Shown here: piece by piece, positions 21,721-32,298 of the stretch
Position numbering within the stretch: position 1 is the stretch's first letter
Layout of the letters: the number at the start of each line of letters is the position of its first letter
NCBI GenBank assembly: GCA_023213395.1
Contig: CM041465.1
Coordinates: 37,207,741-37,271,740 of the forward strand
Direction of reading: 5' to 3'
DNA length: 64,000 bases
Origin: Cycas panzhihuaensis
Taxonomy: Eukaryota; Cycadophyta
Translations under genes and position numbers: made by a program
Notes under the pieces: model-generated
What the model was told of the DNA's origin: nothing
The model's database searches: none
What the model saw: only the letters and a program-made list of their open reading frames with translations

Positions 21721-22483
21721 GATCGCAAACCAAAGACCAATGCCTATGGAGAATGGAACAAAGCTTACTCTTAATGAGGAAGCTGAACCTGTAGATCCCA
21801 CTCTTTACTGACAGTTAATTGGTAGCCTCATTTATCTCACCAAAACTCGACTGGATATTTCATTTGCAGTTGGGATTTGTTCTAAATACATGTCTCAACC
21901 CAATCAGAAACATTGGAATACAATAAAACGCATACTTAAATACATCAAAGGAACTTTGCAGCATGGCCTTCAGTATACACATAATGAGGACTTCACCTTG
22001 GAAGGGTTTTCAGATTTTGATTTGGCAGGTTGTCAGGATAGTCGGAGATCCACCTCGGGTTACTGCTTTACCCTTGGTTCAGGAGTTCTTTCCTGGAGTT
22101 GCAAGAAGCAACCTAATGTTACCTTGTCCTCCACTAAAGCAAAGTATAAAGTTGTTGTCAGCACAGCTTGTGAAGCTATCTGACTACGATGGATTCTTGG
22201 GGAGCTTGGACTTGAGCAAAATCACCCCACCAGGATATATTGTGACAATCAGAGTGTACTCAAGTTGGCCAAGAATTTAGTCTTTCATGCACGAACCAAA
22301 CACATGGAGGTTCATCATCACTTCATTAGAGAGCATGTGCAGAATGGTGAGATCAACCTCCAGTACAAACCTATGGAGGAGCAGACAGCAGATATATTTA
22401 CTAAGCCTTTTGATAGAGAAAAATTTGTAAAATTCATGGATGGTCTTGGCGTCCGACTTAACATTGTAAACAGTAAAGGGGGG
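21721..22483 (+). pseudogene. RNase H region of copia B
   Basis: APTPMENGTKLTLNEEAEPVDPTL lies in one frame before a stop near 21809; 21890-22183 carries MSQPNQKHWNTIKRILKYIKGTLQHGL and FSDFDLAGCQDSRRSTSGYCF (the acidic pair reads D-F-D). A stop at 22183 sits where A has Trp. 22265-22489 holds HARTKHMEVHHHFIREHVQNGEINLQY and the terminal NSKGGC, ending at the purine tract. Confidence 0.86.
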
Positions 22484-23029
22484 TGTTAAACCTTATGTTT
22501 ACATGTTAAGCATGTACTTTATTCACTTTACTTTTTTATTCATTATTTTGTATTTTATGGGGTGACTTATCACTTAAGTGATAAAGTGCACACCCACATT
22601 CCTCCTAGTGACATAACATTGTAACTAAAGGGTCAAATGGACCCTCATGCATCTTTGCTTACTTGAGAGCCCAAAAGGACACATGTCCTTCATGCATGAC
22701 ATGCATTGCATGTAGCTTGGATGTTTGCCACTTGTCAAACAACCAATGCTGTTAGGTAACCTCAGTTTCTCTATATATTGAGACCTCTCCTCATGTCTCA
22801 TATCTAGAATTGGAGTGTAATGTTATGCTACTAGTTTGCTAATCAATTGGTATTCTTTATAGTAGGACTAATTCCTTCTCCTCATACTTTGGTATCATCT
22901 TGCTCCTTTGATCTTGGTCTTGCTTATCTTTTACTTTTGCTCTTATGCTTTCTAGAACTAAAGTGAACTATCTTCATAATTTCGGATTTTATCGGTCTTA
23001 GGCATTCTAATCCTTTGGCCTTCCCAACA
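22484..23029 (+). repeat. 3' LTR of B (546 bp)
   Basis: TGTTAAACCTTATG...CTTCCCAACA. It carries the 18-bp palindrome (22567-22584), a diverged inverted repeat (22717-22746) and TATATAT (22772-22778). It is the most diverged LTR of the A family in the window. Confidence 0.86.
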
Positions 23030-23037
23030 CAGACAAG

Positions 23038-23275
23038 ACTTAGAATTTCAGCAGATAATATTCAGAATTGTAGTACAATTTCAAGAAATTCAACAAATAA
23101 TATTTAGTAGAATTTCAATAGACAACACTTAAAATTGTAGCCAAATTTCAATAGATAATACTCAACAGATTTTTAGCAAATAATATTCAATAGAATTTCA
23201 GCATATAATGCTCGGAATTGTAGCAGAATTTCAACAAATTATACTTAGAATTCTAGCAGACAATGCTAGAATTTT
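23038..23275. repeat. Degenerate AT-rich minisatellite
   Basis: About eight to ten units built on AGAATTTCAGCAGATAATAC and variants (AGAATTGTAGCA..., ATAGATAATACTCA). Unit lengths alternate near 25 and 33 bp, giving a rough 58-bp higher period. Coding potential is not evident. It begins nine bases after the LTR of B. Confidence 0.75.
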
Positions 23276-23628
23276 AGTTTTCTTAACAAGAAGACATGAA
23301 GTTTTCTAGATGCCTCAATTATTTCAGATCTTTTCATGTTGTTGGTCATTAAAGAATCAGGAATTAGGACTAGACAATGGATTGATGGCTGCCTGGATAG
23401 TGATTTAAGTATGCTATAGTATTTGATCAACATGACATACCTGTGCTTTTCCTTGTTTAGGCATCTATTAGGATATGACTTGGCACTTTTATTGTACATG
23501 GCTAGTTGAATTTTGTTTCTAGGTATAGGCCTAGCCAGCCGAACACCTTATATTATTTTACACCTAGCCATGAATGGGTCAAATATCGAATAAAGTTGAG
23601 GTATGATCCGGACACACATCAAAATTAT
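23276..23628. other. No recognisable feature
   Basis: Ordinary AT-rich sequence between the minisatellite and the LTR of D. A 77-codon minus-strand frame has no recognisable motif. Confidence 0.5.
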
Positions 23629-23841
23629 TGTAATGACCTATAAGAATCACAATCAATTGATATCATTAATGAGGGAGAACCCTCAACAAATACATTACAG
23701 TGTACATGAGTCTTGGACAAGGCTCAATGCATGTGTGCCACTTGTCACAAGATAAGAAAAAGGGTGAAACGACACATAACCCTCATAATAGTACATTAGA
23801 GAGAAGTGTTATAAAGCGGAGATAAAACATTACCCTTAACA
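23629..23841 (-). repeat. 3' LTR of D (about 213 bp)
   Basis: Minus-strand start TGTTAAGGGTAATGTTTTATC is certain, by similarity with C and E and by the adjacent tract ATTAAGAGAGGG. The far end is less certain: TGTAATGACC at 23629 gives the family length, but TATAAGAATCAC at 23639 resembles the sequence next to the primer site at 28716. Confidence 0.75.
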
Positions 23842-24667
23842 CCCTCTCTTAATGTTTTATTTATTTTATTCCTAACTTATCTCTGAAGAATTAGAATTTG
23901 TCTTTACTTAGTGGCTTTGTAAATATGTCAACAATCTGTTCTTTTGATGTGTAATGTAGCAGTTCAATCTCTTTGTTTTGAACTTTCTCTCTTATAAAAT
24001 GATGATGGACATATATATGTTTTGTTCTTGCGTGAAGAACAAGATTTTTGGTCATCTTGATTGTGCTTTGATTGTCACATAACATAATGGTAGGAGATTT
24101 CTGTTTTTGACTGGGGTCTTTTAATAATTGTTTGATCTAGATTGCTTTGCAGGTTGCACTTACTGCTAACTTGTATTCAACTTTTATGGAAGATAAGGCA
24201 ATTGTGGGTTGTTTTTTGTTGCTCCAAGATACTACTATTGATCCCAAAGAGAAATAGTAAACTGTTGTTGACTTTCTATTTGTTCTATCTTCTGCCTAAT
24301 CCGAGTCACTATAACCTATCAACTGCATGATATCAACATTTATATAATTTAAACCCAGATTTATTGTTCCTTTTAAATATCTGGGTATTCTCTTTGCTAC
24401 ATTCCAAATGTGACATTTTGGTTCCTGCATAAATCTGGAGATTATCTCAACTGAATAGGAGATGTCAGGTCTAGTAGCAGTGATATATATTAGACTTCCA
24501 ACCAATTGTCTGTATGTGGTTGCATTTACTACCTGTTCTTCTGTGTCAAGATTTAATACACAACCTATCTCCATAGGTGTGGGACAACTATTATAATTTT
24601 CTATGTTGAATTTTTTCAACATATTCCTAATGTATTTTGATTGGAACAGAGTAACATAATCCTTCAA
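23842..24667 (-). pseudogene. RNase H region of copia D
   Basis: 24667-24296 reads MKDYVTLFQSKYIRNMLKKFNIENYNSCPTPMEIGC, YRQLVGSLIYITATRPDISYSVEIISRFMQEPK and IGYSDSD. RNase H continues through stops between 24300 and 24090 (KSTTVYYFSLGSIVVSWSNKK-like) and ends with LCDNQSTIKMTKN, HHHFIREKVQNKEIEL and TKPLSKDKF (24085-23891), followed by the purine tract. Confidence 0.84.
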
Positions 24668-25330
24668 CTATGTCACCTCAATTCCAAGACAGTAGTGCAG
24701 TATTCCAAGATTAGTCATTTCAAGACTTTTTTCTGATTGACTTTTTATTGATACAATTGAGTTTGTATCACTTCCTGTGAGTAGCATATCATGTCCATAC
24801 ACTACTATAATAGTTATCAGTCCCTTATTGAATTTCCCATACAAACTTAGATCAGATTCAGACTTGTGAAGGTTGTTGTAAACAAGATATTTGTCTAGGT
24901 TTGTATACCATGCTCTTGGAGCTTGTTTAAGCCCATATAAGGATTTCTTTAGTTTACACACTGGATTTTGTTTCCCTGATTTTGTGTAGCCTTCAAGTTG
25001 ATGCATATGAGCTTTTGCTTTTGGATCTCCATTTAACAAGACACTCTTTACATCAAACTGAAATATTTTCTAATTTTGATGAGCAGCCAATGCAATTACT
25101 GTTCTTACAGTGTTCAGTTTACCCACTGGTGAGAATGTTTCTTCATAATCTGTTCCTGCAATTTGAGTATACCCTTTGGCAACTAGTCTTGCTTTATACT
25201 TTTCAATTTTCCCATTGGAATTCTCTTTTACCTTATATACCCATTTGCAATTGACAATGGGTTTATTTGCAGGAGGTTCGGCTAGTTCCCAAGCTTTATT
25301 TTTAGTACTTGTTGCTATTTTAGCATCCAT
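24668..25330 (-). pseudogene. Reverse transcriptase of copia D, active site lost
   Basis: 25330-25070 encodes the N-terminal part ([63 protein letters not shown]). A stop near 25069 interrupts the QFDVKSVLLNG segment. 25039-24668 continues with [16 protein letters not shown] and VVYGHDMLLTGSD: the YVDD box has become Y-G-H-D. The domain should be inactive. Confidence 0.86.
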
Positions 25331-25342
25331 TGCTATTTTCCA

Positions 25343-26655
25343 TTATGAGTACTGGCTTGCTTTTTTATATGTATTAGGCTTAATGGAGCAGACTAATGTT
25401 TGATGTCTTTGAGATCTTGTCCTGTGTTCGAGTACATTTCCTTTTGTTTCTTCAATTGTTTTAAGATACCATTTTGGTATCTTCTTAGGAACTTGCTCCT
25501 CTAACACGATCCTTTGCTCTTCCTTTTCTGGAATGTTTTCTTTGATAGGACTAACTTGATTGTTGTCTAGAGATTTGGCTTCAAAAGTTTCACTGCTTGA
25601 GTCAATATTCTCTAAAGTGATTTCAGAGTCTTCATCTGAAGGAGTTGAAATAGGCTTAATAGAGGTTTTTGTCTTTGTTTCTATCTCTTGAGACATTTTT
25701 GACCACTTTCAAGGCTTTCATCAAATACTATATCTCTGCTGACATAAACCTTATTCATTTTTGGATCTATGCACCTATAAGCCTTTGATCTGTTGCTATA
25801 CCCTATCGTTATACATTCTATGCTTTTGCTATCAAGCTTAGTTTGTTTTTAATCTGGAATATGAACGTAAGCTTTGCAACCAAAAACTTTGAGGTTACTG
25901 ACATCTGGTTTTTGTCCAGACCAGGCTTCTTTTGGCATGACTTTATGCAGAGCTTGTGTTGGACTCTTGTTTATCAGATATACAAAAGTATTGACAACTT
26001 CTGCCCAGTATGTTTTGGTGATCTGCTTGTCTTGAATTAGACATCGAGCCATCTCCGGTATGGTCTTACTCATTCGTTTTGCTACATTGTTTGACTATGG
26101 TAAGTAAGGTGTAGTTACTTGTCTACAAATTCCATGGGCTTTGCAGAAATGATAGAATTCCTTTGTCATATATTTGCCTCCACCATTAGAACGAATACAT
26201 TTGATTTTGTTATTACTCTCTAATTCTATTTTTGCTTTAAATTCTTTGAAGCGGTCAAACACCCCTGATTTGCTAAATAGAAAATAAATCTAAGTCTTTC
26301 TGAAAAAATTATCAATGAAAGTAAGAAAATACTGAGCGCCATTTAATGAATTTGGAACACAAAGATATGAGTGAATCAATTCCAACTTATTTTGTTCATG
26401 CCATGTGTTTCTTGAAAATGGTGTCTTGGATTGTTTTCCCATCATGCAACTTTTACATACAAAAGTATTAGAAGACATGTTTGGTAGCCCATTACCGTGT
26501 TATAATTTTTTAATAATTCTAACCTATCATTTGAGATGTGCCCATACTTCAAGTGCCATATTTCATTATCATTATTGCTTGAAACAACAAGTGAGTTTAC
26601 ATCGAGAGCAGGCATAACAGAACCTTTTTCAAGTAGGACAAGTGTAGAGAGCAAC
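25343..26655 (-). pseudogene. Integrase of copia D, catalytic residues lost
   Basis: 26654-26442 covers the pre-integrase part (IWHLKYGHISNDRLELLKNYN). 26478-26290 has FVCKSCMMGKQSKTPFSRN and LIHSYLCVPNSLNGAQYFLTFID, in which the first catalytic Asp is Tyr. Near 26180-26215 the second reads IRSNGGGKY (Asp to Asn). 26073-25849 holds the later core (YWAEVVNTFVYLINKSPTQAL, GCKAYVHIPD). 25696-25343 is an acidic Ser/Glu-rich linker ending at the RT. Confidence 0.83.
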
Positions 26656-27623
26656 TTATAAAGATTGTTGCACTCTATCCCTTCTGCAATTACAATGCCA
26701 TTCCCTTTTATGTTTAATATAAAACAATGCCATGTTTTTATAAAATATGGTCAGTTTCTTTTTCCTTAGCTGAGACATAGACAATAGGATCTTTTTCATC
26801 CCAGGCACATTAAGAATATTTTCAATTCTCTGTATCTTACCATCAATTTAATAGCAATTATCCCAATTCCTTATATGTGAAGAGGGATATTATTGTCTAA
26901 CTCAACAAATATATTGGATGGATATGGTTTTAGAGTTTCAAACCATTCTCTCCTACCAGTCATGTGATTAGAAGCTCCTGAGTCAACATATCAGTCATCT
27001 ATTACTTTGGAGCTAGCAGCAAGAGCGACCACACAAGCTGTTTCTACTTCGTCTTCTATTGTATCCTGCTCCTTGCTATAATGTCCTACTACCTGCTTCC
27101 CTCTCTGAATTTCAGTATGTCTTTGTGGGCATTGATAAGAAAAATGTATGGATTGTCTGCAATGATAGCAGACATCAAAAGCTCGACAATTGCTTGAAAA
27201 GTGACCCGTTTTCCCACAATTGAAGCAGACTTTGGAGTCTCTTGGAGGTGTATACCTTGCTTTGTTTCTTCCTTCTATCTAATGTTCTCTAGTACTTGTT
27301 GAAGGCGTTTTGCCTCATGCGCAAAAGTTGGGCTGTCCTTGTCGTCTGCCGCCCAAGTTGAGCTTGGATACAAAGGCTTCTTCTGCTTCTGCATCCTCAT
27401 ATCTTTTATTTCTCTATTCTTGATATAACATGTGCCTTGCTCAGGCTTCAAAGGTCATTTGTGTAGCCTGACCTCCTCCTATCAGCATATTGACCGTGTT
27501 GTCATATGATTTGGGCAATTTATTTAATACCAGATGGACCGGTTCTGTGTCAGTTATCTTATCTCCAATTGTGATAAGATTGTTTTTAACATTGTTCACT
27601 TTAACAAAAAAGTCAAAAACGGG
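26656..27623 (-). pseudogene. Protease and nucleocapsid part of copia D
   Basis: Minus-strand YVDSGASNHMTGRREW (near 26945-26990) keeps the protease D-S-G-A motif, with a stop just before. Two well-preserved CCHC knuckles, CFNCGKTGHFSSNC and CYHCRQSIHFSYQC, lie at about 27130-27235. Between knuckles and the gag N-terminal part the frame changes several times. Confidence 0.8.
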
Positions 27624-27980
27624 CTAATTTTTCCTTATTCTAAGTTTATACAGTTCCTTCCTAATGGCAATTGTTCGGGCCTTATTTCTTTGACTAAACA
27701 ACAAAGTCACTACTTCCCAAAATTTTGAAGAAGTTTTTATGCCATCTACATAGGATAGAAGTGAATTTGAAATTGAGAGTTTCAGAATAGCAATAGTTAT
27801 ATTATCCTTTTCTTCATAGGTTATTTGATCAACAATGTGTATAGGTTTCTTTTCCTCTCTAGTCACAATTTTCCATACACTTTTTGCCCTCAAGAGTCCC
27901 TCGATTTTGATTTTCCAAATGCTAAAATTAGTTTCAGTGAGCTTATCTGTTTCGATACGTGCTACTACAGACAGGGCCAT
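27624..27980 (-). pseudogene. gag N-terminal part of copia D
   Basis: Start at 27980: MALSVVARIETDKLTETNFSIWKIKIEGLLRAKSVWKIV, matching the gag opening of C and E. It continues DNITIAILKLSISNSLLSYVDGIKTSSKFWEVVTLLFSQRNKARTIAIRKELYKL to 27624. The upstream open frame to 28103 is leader and not conserved. Confidence 0.85.
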
Positions 27981-28699
27981 TTTCAATTTACTAACATTGA
28001 GTAATGAAGGATTGACAACTACATTTATGAGTCGTATGACCATACAATATAGAAATGTGCAAAAAAAATGTAGGTGTATGGATTCAGAAAAGGAGGGGTG
28101 CAAATGAAAGCCCTCGAAATATGAAAAGAAATTTCAAAGAGCAACACTGGTTTGAGCAGAAATTGAGGTAGAATCCTTGACTGCTGGCTAGGGTTTTTGA
28201 AGAAAAATGCTTGTAATTTCCAAAAATCCTCGGTGAAAATTTTTGAAACTGGTCTCAAATGAAGTGTATTAATAAGAGGAAAGATTTATGATAGATATTA
28301 CCTGGAAAGTTAGAGCAAAATAGAAGAAATTTGTAGTGAAAATTTCAAACTTGCACCCACTGAAATTGATGTAAAGCTACCCGAAAAATTGCTTATCTGC
28401 AACCGACCCTTTAGGGAAAGTTGATGGCCTTGATGTAACGATCCTTTTGGTAAAATTTCAAGTAATTTTTAGCACCTTGAAAAAAATGGTATGTTTGGTC
28501 TATACATTGTTTGCTATGTCAGTACTTCATCTGTATCTTGCACAAATCTTCATTTGCTTGGAAGTTTGATTACTAATAGTCTCCTTCGATCTCCTTCAAA
28601 AAGAAACCCTATCAGACTCAACCTCCTATTTATCTCAAAAATTTTAACAGTCTCCTCTTCAGAAACTTTATCGAGTTTGCATTCGAGTGAGCAATTTTG
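27981..28699 (-). other. 5' leader of copia D
   Basis: Non-coding, about 720 bp, in the length range of the leaders of C (647 bp) and E (711 bp). No gene recognised. Confidence 0.6.
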
Positions 28700-28715
28700 C
28701 CCTGCTCTGACACCA
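28700..28715 (-). promoter_or_regulatory. Primer binding site of D
   Basis: Minus-strand TGGTGTCAGAGCAGGG; one change from the initiator Met tRNA-type TGGTATCAGAGC. It sits exactly at the edge of the foreign gag fragment. Confidence 0.85.
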
Positions 28716-28975
28716 TGTAAGAATGCACCTAAAGTTGATGATTCATCCTATCGCAAGTAAATTTGCTCTTCTTAAAATAAAGACTCTCAAGCTGATTGAA
28801 AATCACTGTAGCCAATGTACCATTCCTTGTAATTGATGAGATGAATCTATTGTACTCCTTTGGGAAAACATGCAATGTGGAAGTTACAAGTTCATCTCTC
28901 GAAGTTGGTTTACTAAGAGTATTTAACTCATTATAAATTTCTTTGATAATAGATAAAAATGCCAAAATTTGGTTG
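28716..28975 (-). pseudogene. Stray A-family copia gag fragment
   Basis: 28965-28729 reads MAFLSIIKEIYNELNTLSKPTSRDELVTSTLHVFPKEYNRFISSITRNG and FNQLESLYF, and continues past a stop to DESSTLGAF. This matches the middle of gag in A, B and J (FLASIKKICNELNTLGKPTS, FISSVTRDGS). Only about 260 bp of an A-like element is present, wedged between the primer site of D and the LTR remnant of F. Confidence 0.8.
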
Positions 28976-28989
28976 CAACAAAAACTAAA

Positions 28990-29084
28990 TTTTTTGTTGT
29001 GTGCTTGGTTTGTTTATGCTATTTGTTCTTTGCATTTTTAGAGTTCTGCTAATACATTGCTTTCGCGGTTAGATTTTCTCTTCA
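28990..29084 (+). repeat. 5' LTR remnant of F
   Basis: About 95 bp matching the last part of the 3' LTR (42630-42724), including gagttctg-taatacattgct. It ends TTCA at 29084. The upstream 380 bp of the LTR are missing. Confidence 0.83.
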
Positions 29085-29086
29085 TT

Positions 29087-29098
29087 TGGTATCAGAGC
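29087..29098 (+). promoter_or_regulatory. Primer binding site of F
   Basis: TGGTATCAGAGC, two bases after the LTR; perfect initiator Met tRNA type. Confidence 0.9.
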
Positions 29099-29170
29099 TA
29101 AGGGCTTTAGTTCTGTGGGAAGTCGTTTGGTGAGTGGAAGCCTTGTTTGGTGAACTTGAGTGTGAAGATC

Positions 29171-29999
29171 ATGGCAAGCATTAGGAAGATGGAGATTGAA
29201 AAGTTCAATGGCCAGAATTTTGATTTGTAGAAGCTAGAGATGGAAGATATCCTTATCGAGAAGGATCAGTGGATTGTTGTAGTAGATACAAAGCTTGCGA
29301 ATATGGATGATGAAGACTGGAAGAAGATTGATAAAAAAACAATTAGTTTGATAAGGTTATGCCTTTCAGACACGGTGTTGTTGAATGTTACCACAAAGTC
29401 TATGACTAAATATCTGTGAAAAAAGTTAGGGGCTCTATATTAGAGTAAGTCCCTGGTTAATAAGCTATTTCTTTGAAAAAAGTTGTATTCACTCAGGATC
29501 AGTGATGGAGATTCAGTCGCAGATCATCTCACTGCATTTAACACCATGGTGAGCCAACTTATTTCAGTTGGGATAACAATGTCTGAAGAAGACAAGTGTA
29601 TTACTCTGTTATGTTCGTTTTTTGATTCCTAGGATAATCTTGTGATGACGATTAGCAGTACGACTGCTACCACCCTAAAATTTCACGATGTTGTTGCTGC
29701 CCTATTGTCAGAAGAGACAAGGCAAAAATCTTTTGAGGATCATTTGAAAGAAGCATTAGTAGTGAGAGGTCGAACATTGGATTGCGACCAATAAAGGCCT
29801 AGGAACAAATGGCCAAAATCCATAGGGAAATCCAAATCTCTAGGCGAAGGCCCTTTGGTATGCTAGAGATGTGGGAAGGCTAGCCATATGAAGAGCCAAT
29901 GTTGAGTCAAGGTTGACAAGGGAAAGTCACCTGAAATTAATTCTTCCACTGTAGCAAAAGTTTCTGATGAAGCCAATGGCGATGTTTATTTAGAAATCT
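29171..29999 (+). pseudogene. gag of copia F
   Basis: It starts MASIRKMEIEKFNGQNFDL, then a stop where copia gag has Trp, and LEMEDILIEKDQWIVV. Further pieces are IRLCLSDTVLLNV, LYSLRISDGDSVADHLTAFNTMVSQLISVGI, and a CCHC knuckle RCGKASHMKSQC whose first Cys is followed by a stop. Stops (29230, 29420, 29442, 29633, 29791) are mostly TAG or TAA at Trp/Gln positions. The KFNG.NF..WK opening is that of Tnt1-like gags. Confidence 0.82.
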
Positions 30000-30460
30000 C
30001 AGGTAGATTGTCAAATGTTGAGTCTTGGTTAATTGACTTTGGTGTTTCACTTTATATTACTCCCTATAGGGAGTGGTTCTGTGAATACAAAAGTATTAAT
30101 GGAGGTGAAGTGTTTCTGGGTGATCATTACCCATATAAAATTGTGGGTCGTGGAAGAGTGAAGGTTCTATTTAGAGATGGAAGGGTTAAAACTATCCCTG
30201 ATGTGAGTCATATTCCTGGTTTGGCTATGAGTTTGTTGTCTATTAGTAAATTCGATGATGTAGGAATACAAGTGATTTTCGATAATGATAGTGGCATAAT
30301 GGTTCGAGGAGTGTTGGTATTAGCAAGAGGGGTCTGATTTGGAACACTATACAAGCTTGATGTGAGCACGATGTGTGCTGATAATTGTAGTCTGGCTCTT
30401 ACAGAAAGTAGCAATAATGCAGGCAGGACCCAACTATCACTTGCTGCTAAAACTATGTTG
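30000..30460 (+). pseudogene. Protease and pre-integrase part of copia F
   Basis: 30008-30337 is open: VESWLIDFGVSLYITPYREWFCEYK, where the protease motif D-S-G-A-S reads D-F-G-V-S (both changes are C-to-T), then GEVFLGDHYPYKIVGRGRVKVLF and IPGLAMSLLSISKFDDVG. The next part (LYKLDVSTMCADNCSLAL) leads to integrase. Inactive protease. Confidence 0.83.
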
Positions 30461-31440
30461 TGTCATTAGAGATTGGGCCACATTTGATAGAAAGGCCTCC
30501 ATGATTTATTCTCTAAAGGTATGGTAGAAGACATCTCTAGAATTAATGGCTCATTTGATTTTGATTTCTATGAGCATTGTGTGTATGACAAATAGAATTG
30601 GTTCAGTTTTTTTTCAAGTTCAAAGAGTATTTTGCAATTAGTGCACAACAATGTTTTTGGACTTGTTGATGTACCCTCATTGGGTGGATCCAAATACTTT
30701 GTCTCATTCATAGATGATTTATTGAAAAAGATATGGTTGTACTTTCTCAAGTAGAAATCTGAGGTCTTTAGCAAATTCAAAGAATTCAAGGCCTTGGTCG
30801 AGAATCAGAGTGACAAGCGAAACAAGGTACTGAGGACTAATAATGGAGGTGAGTTTTGCTCAAAAGAGTTTGAGTAGTTCTGTAAGCAGTGTGGGATAAC
30901 AAGGCAGAAGACAACTCCCTATACACCACAACAAAATGGAGTTGTTGAAAGGATGAATAGGACCTTGCTGGAGAGATCGAAGAGTATGCTTAGTGTTACT
31001 AGTTTAGAGAAGAAATTTTGGGCTGAGGTTGTGATGAATGCAAGCTATCTGATAAATAGATCACCAACAACTGCCTTAGTGTATTAAACATCTGAAGGAG
31101 TGTGGTCTGGTAAGAAACCATCTCTTGGTTATCTTAGAGTTTTTGGTTGTGAAGCTTTTATGCATGTTCTTAAATTGTAGAGGACTAAGCTTGATTTCAA
31201 AGCACAAAAGACTATTTTCATTGGCTATGGTGATGGTGTTAAAGGGTATAGGCTTTATAACCTTGAAACACAAAAAGTTGTGTATAGTTGTGATGTTGTC
31301 TTTAAAATGGAGTTCAAATCTCTAAAGCATGATGAAGAACCAAAGGAGGAAGACTCTAAGAAGGTACAATTTGAGGTAAGGGATGAAGATTTTGCATTAG
31401 AATATGAGTCAGTTGACGAGGAAGGGCCAACTGTAGAGGT
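30461..31440 (+). pseudogene. Integrase of copia F, both Asp replaced
   Basis: The zinc region is damaged (CH-stop-RLGHI). The core reads LVHNNVFGLVDVPSLGGSKYFVSFIDD, so the first catalytic Asp is Asn; [14 protein letters not shown] has Asn for the second; PQQNGVVERMNRTLLERSKSML keeps the Glu. The C-terminal region SGKKPSLGYLRVFGCEAFMHV and FIGYGDGVKGYRLYN is clear. Several stops (30469, 30752, 30875, 31086, 31179) break the frame. Confidence 0.85.
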
Positions 31441-31975
31441 AGCTCAACCTTAAGAACCCTACGTCTTGAGGAGATCAACTCGTGAGAGAAGACAACCTGA
31501 TAGGTATATTCTTGAAGACTTTCATCGCTCCTGTTTTGTTTTATCTGCTATAGATGATGATCCTAGTACTATTCGAGAAGCTCTGGAGTCAAAAGAGAGC
31601 CAACCCTGGATGAAGGCCATGGAAGAAGAAATGATGGCCTTGGACAAAAATAACACATGGGATTTGGTGGATTTGCCTAATGGCAAAAAACCTGTTGATA
31701 ACAAATGCATCTTCAAGAATAAGTTCCAGGTAGATGGTACTGTGAAAAAGTATAAGGTTCACTTGGTTGCAAGGGGCTATTCCCAGATCAAGGGAATAGA
31801 TTTTGGTGAGGTATTTTCTCCTATTGCAAAGTTAGTTTCAATTAGATTTTTGATGGCTATAATAGCTGCCTATGACCTTGAGGTGGATCAAATGGATGTG
31901 AAGACTGCATTTCTTCACAGTGATCTCGAGGAAGAAATTTATATGTTGCAGCTTGAAGGTTTTGAAGTTGAAGGG
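31441..31975 (+). pseudogene. Reverse transcriptase of copia F, 5' half
   Basis: Open from 31466: STRERRQPDRY (the usual RRS.R.R..P.RY linker), ESKESQPWMKAMEEEMMALDKNNTWDLVDLPNGKKPVDNKCIFKNKFQVDGTVKKYK, ARGYSQIKGIDF, EVDQMDVKTAFLHSDLEEEIYMLQLEGFEVEG. It ends exactly where the LTR of G begins and continues at 41050. Confidence 0.9.
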
Positions 31976-32298
31976 TGTTAAAATATGTGACCATACCACC
32001 TAATGTAAAGTGGGACTCCTATTTTTGTGCCTAATTATATGGAGGAATAGTCTCGATTGTGGTGACCTAATGGATGTATGTGTACTTATATTTGACACTT
32101 TAGATCTATAAATATAGATCAATGTCCACCTTTGATGTATCATCATTTGTCATAATGTGAATATTATTTATTTGTGGGTTTTCACTCGTAAGGGTTTCCC
32201 ACGACAATATGGTGTCTCGTGCAATCTGCTTCTGCTTGTTATCTGCCTGATGTGAAAGATCCGGTCGACCTTGTTTGCTTCTGTTGCGTTTTCTAACA
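31976..32298 (+). repeat. 5' LTR of G (323 bp)
   Basis: TG/CA ends. The near-palindrome GATCTATAAATATAGATC at 32103-32120 contains a TATA-like core; the same is at 40853-40870 in the other LTR. Confidence 0.9.

Larger units (their letters stand above)
16100..23029 (+). mobile_element. Copia LTR retrotransposon B (A family), 5' LTR missing
   Basis: Leader, gag, protease, integrase, RT, RNase H, purine tract and a complete 3' LTR in copia order. The leader matches A from about 16118 onward, but no LTR or primer site of this family is present upstream, so the 5' end is deleted; the start coordinate is approximate. Numerous TAG/TAA/TGA codons fall at Trp or Gln positions of A and J, as expected from C-to-T decay. 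Confidence 0.88.
23629..28715 (-). mobile_element. Copia LTR retrotransposon D, 5' LTR lost
   Basis: Minus-strand order: primer site (28700-28715), leader, gag with two knuckles, protease, integrase, RT, RNase H, purine tract (23842-23855) and 3' LTR. It belongs with C and E. Where the 5' LTR should start (28716) an A-family gag fragment is found instead. RT and integrase catalytic residues are lost, so it is an old, dead copy. Confidence 0.87.
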
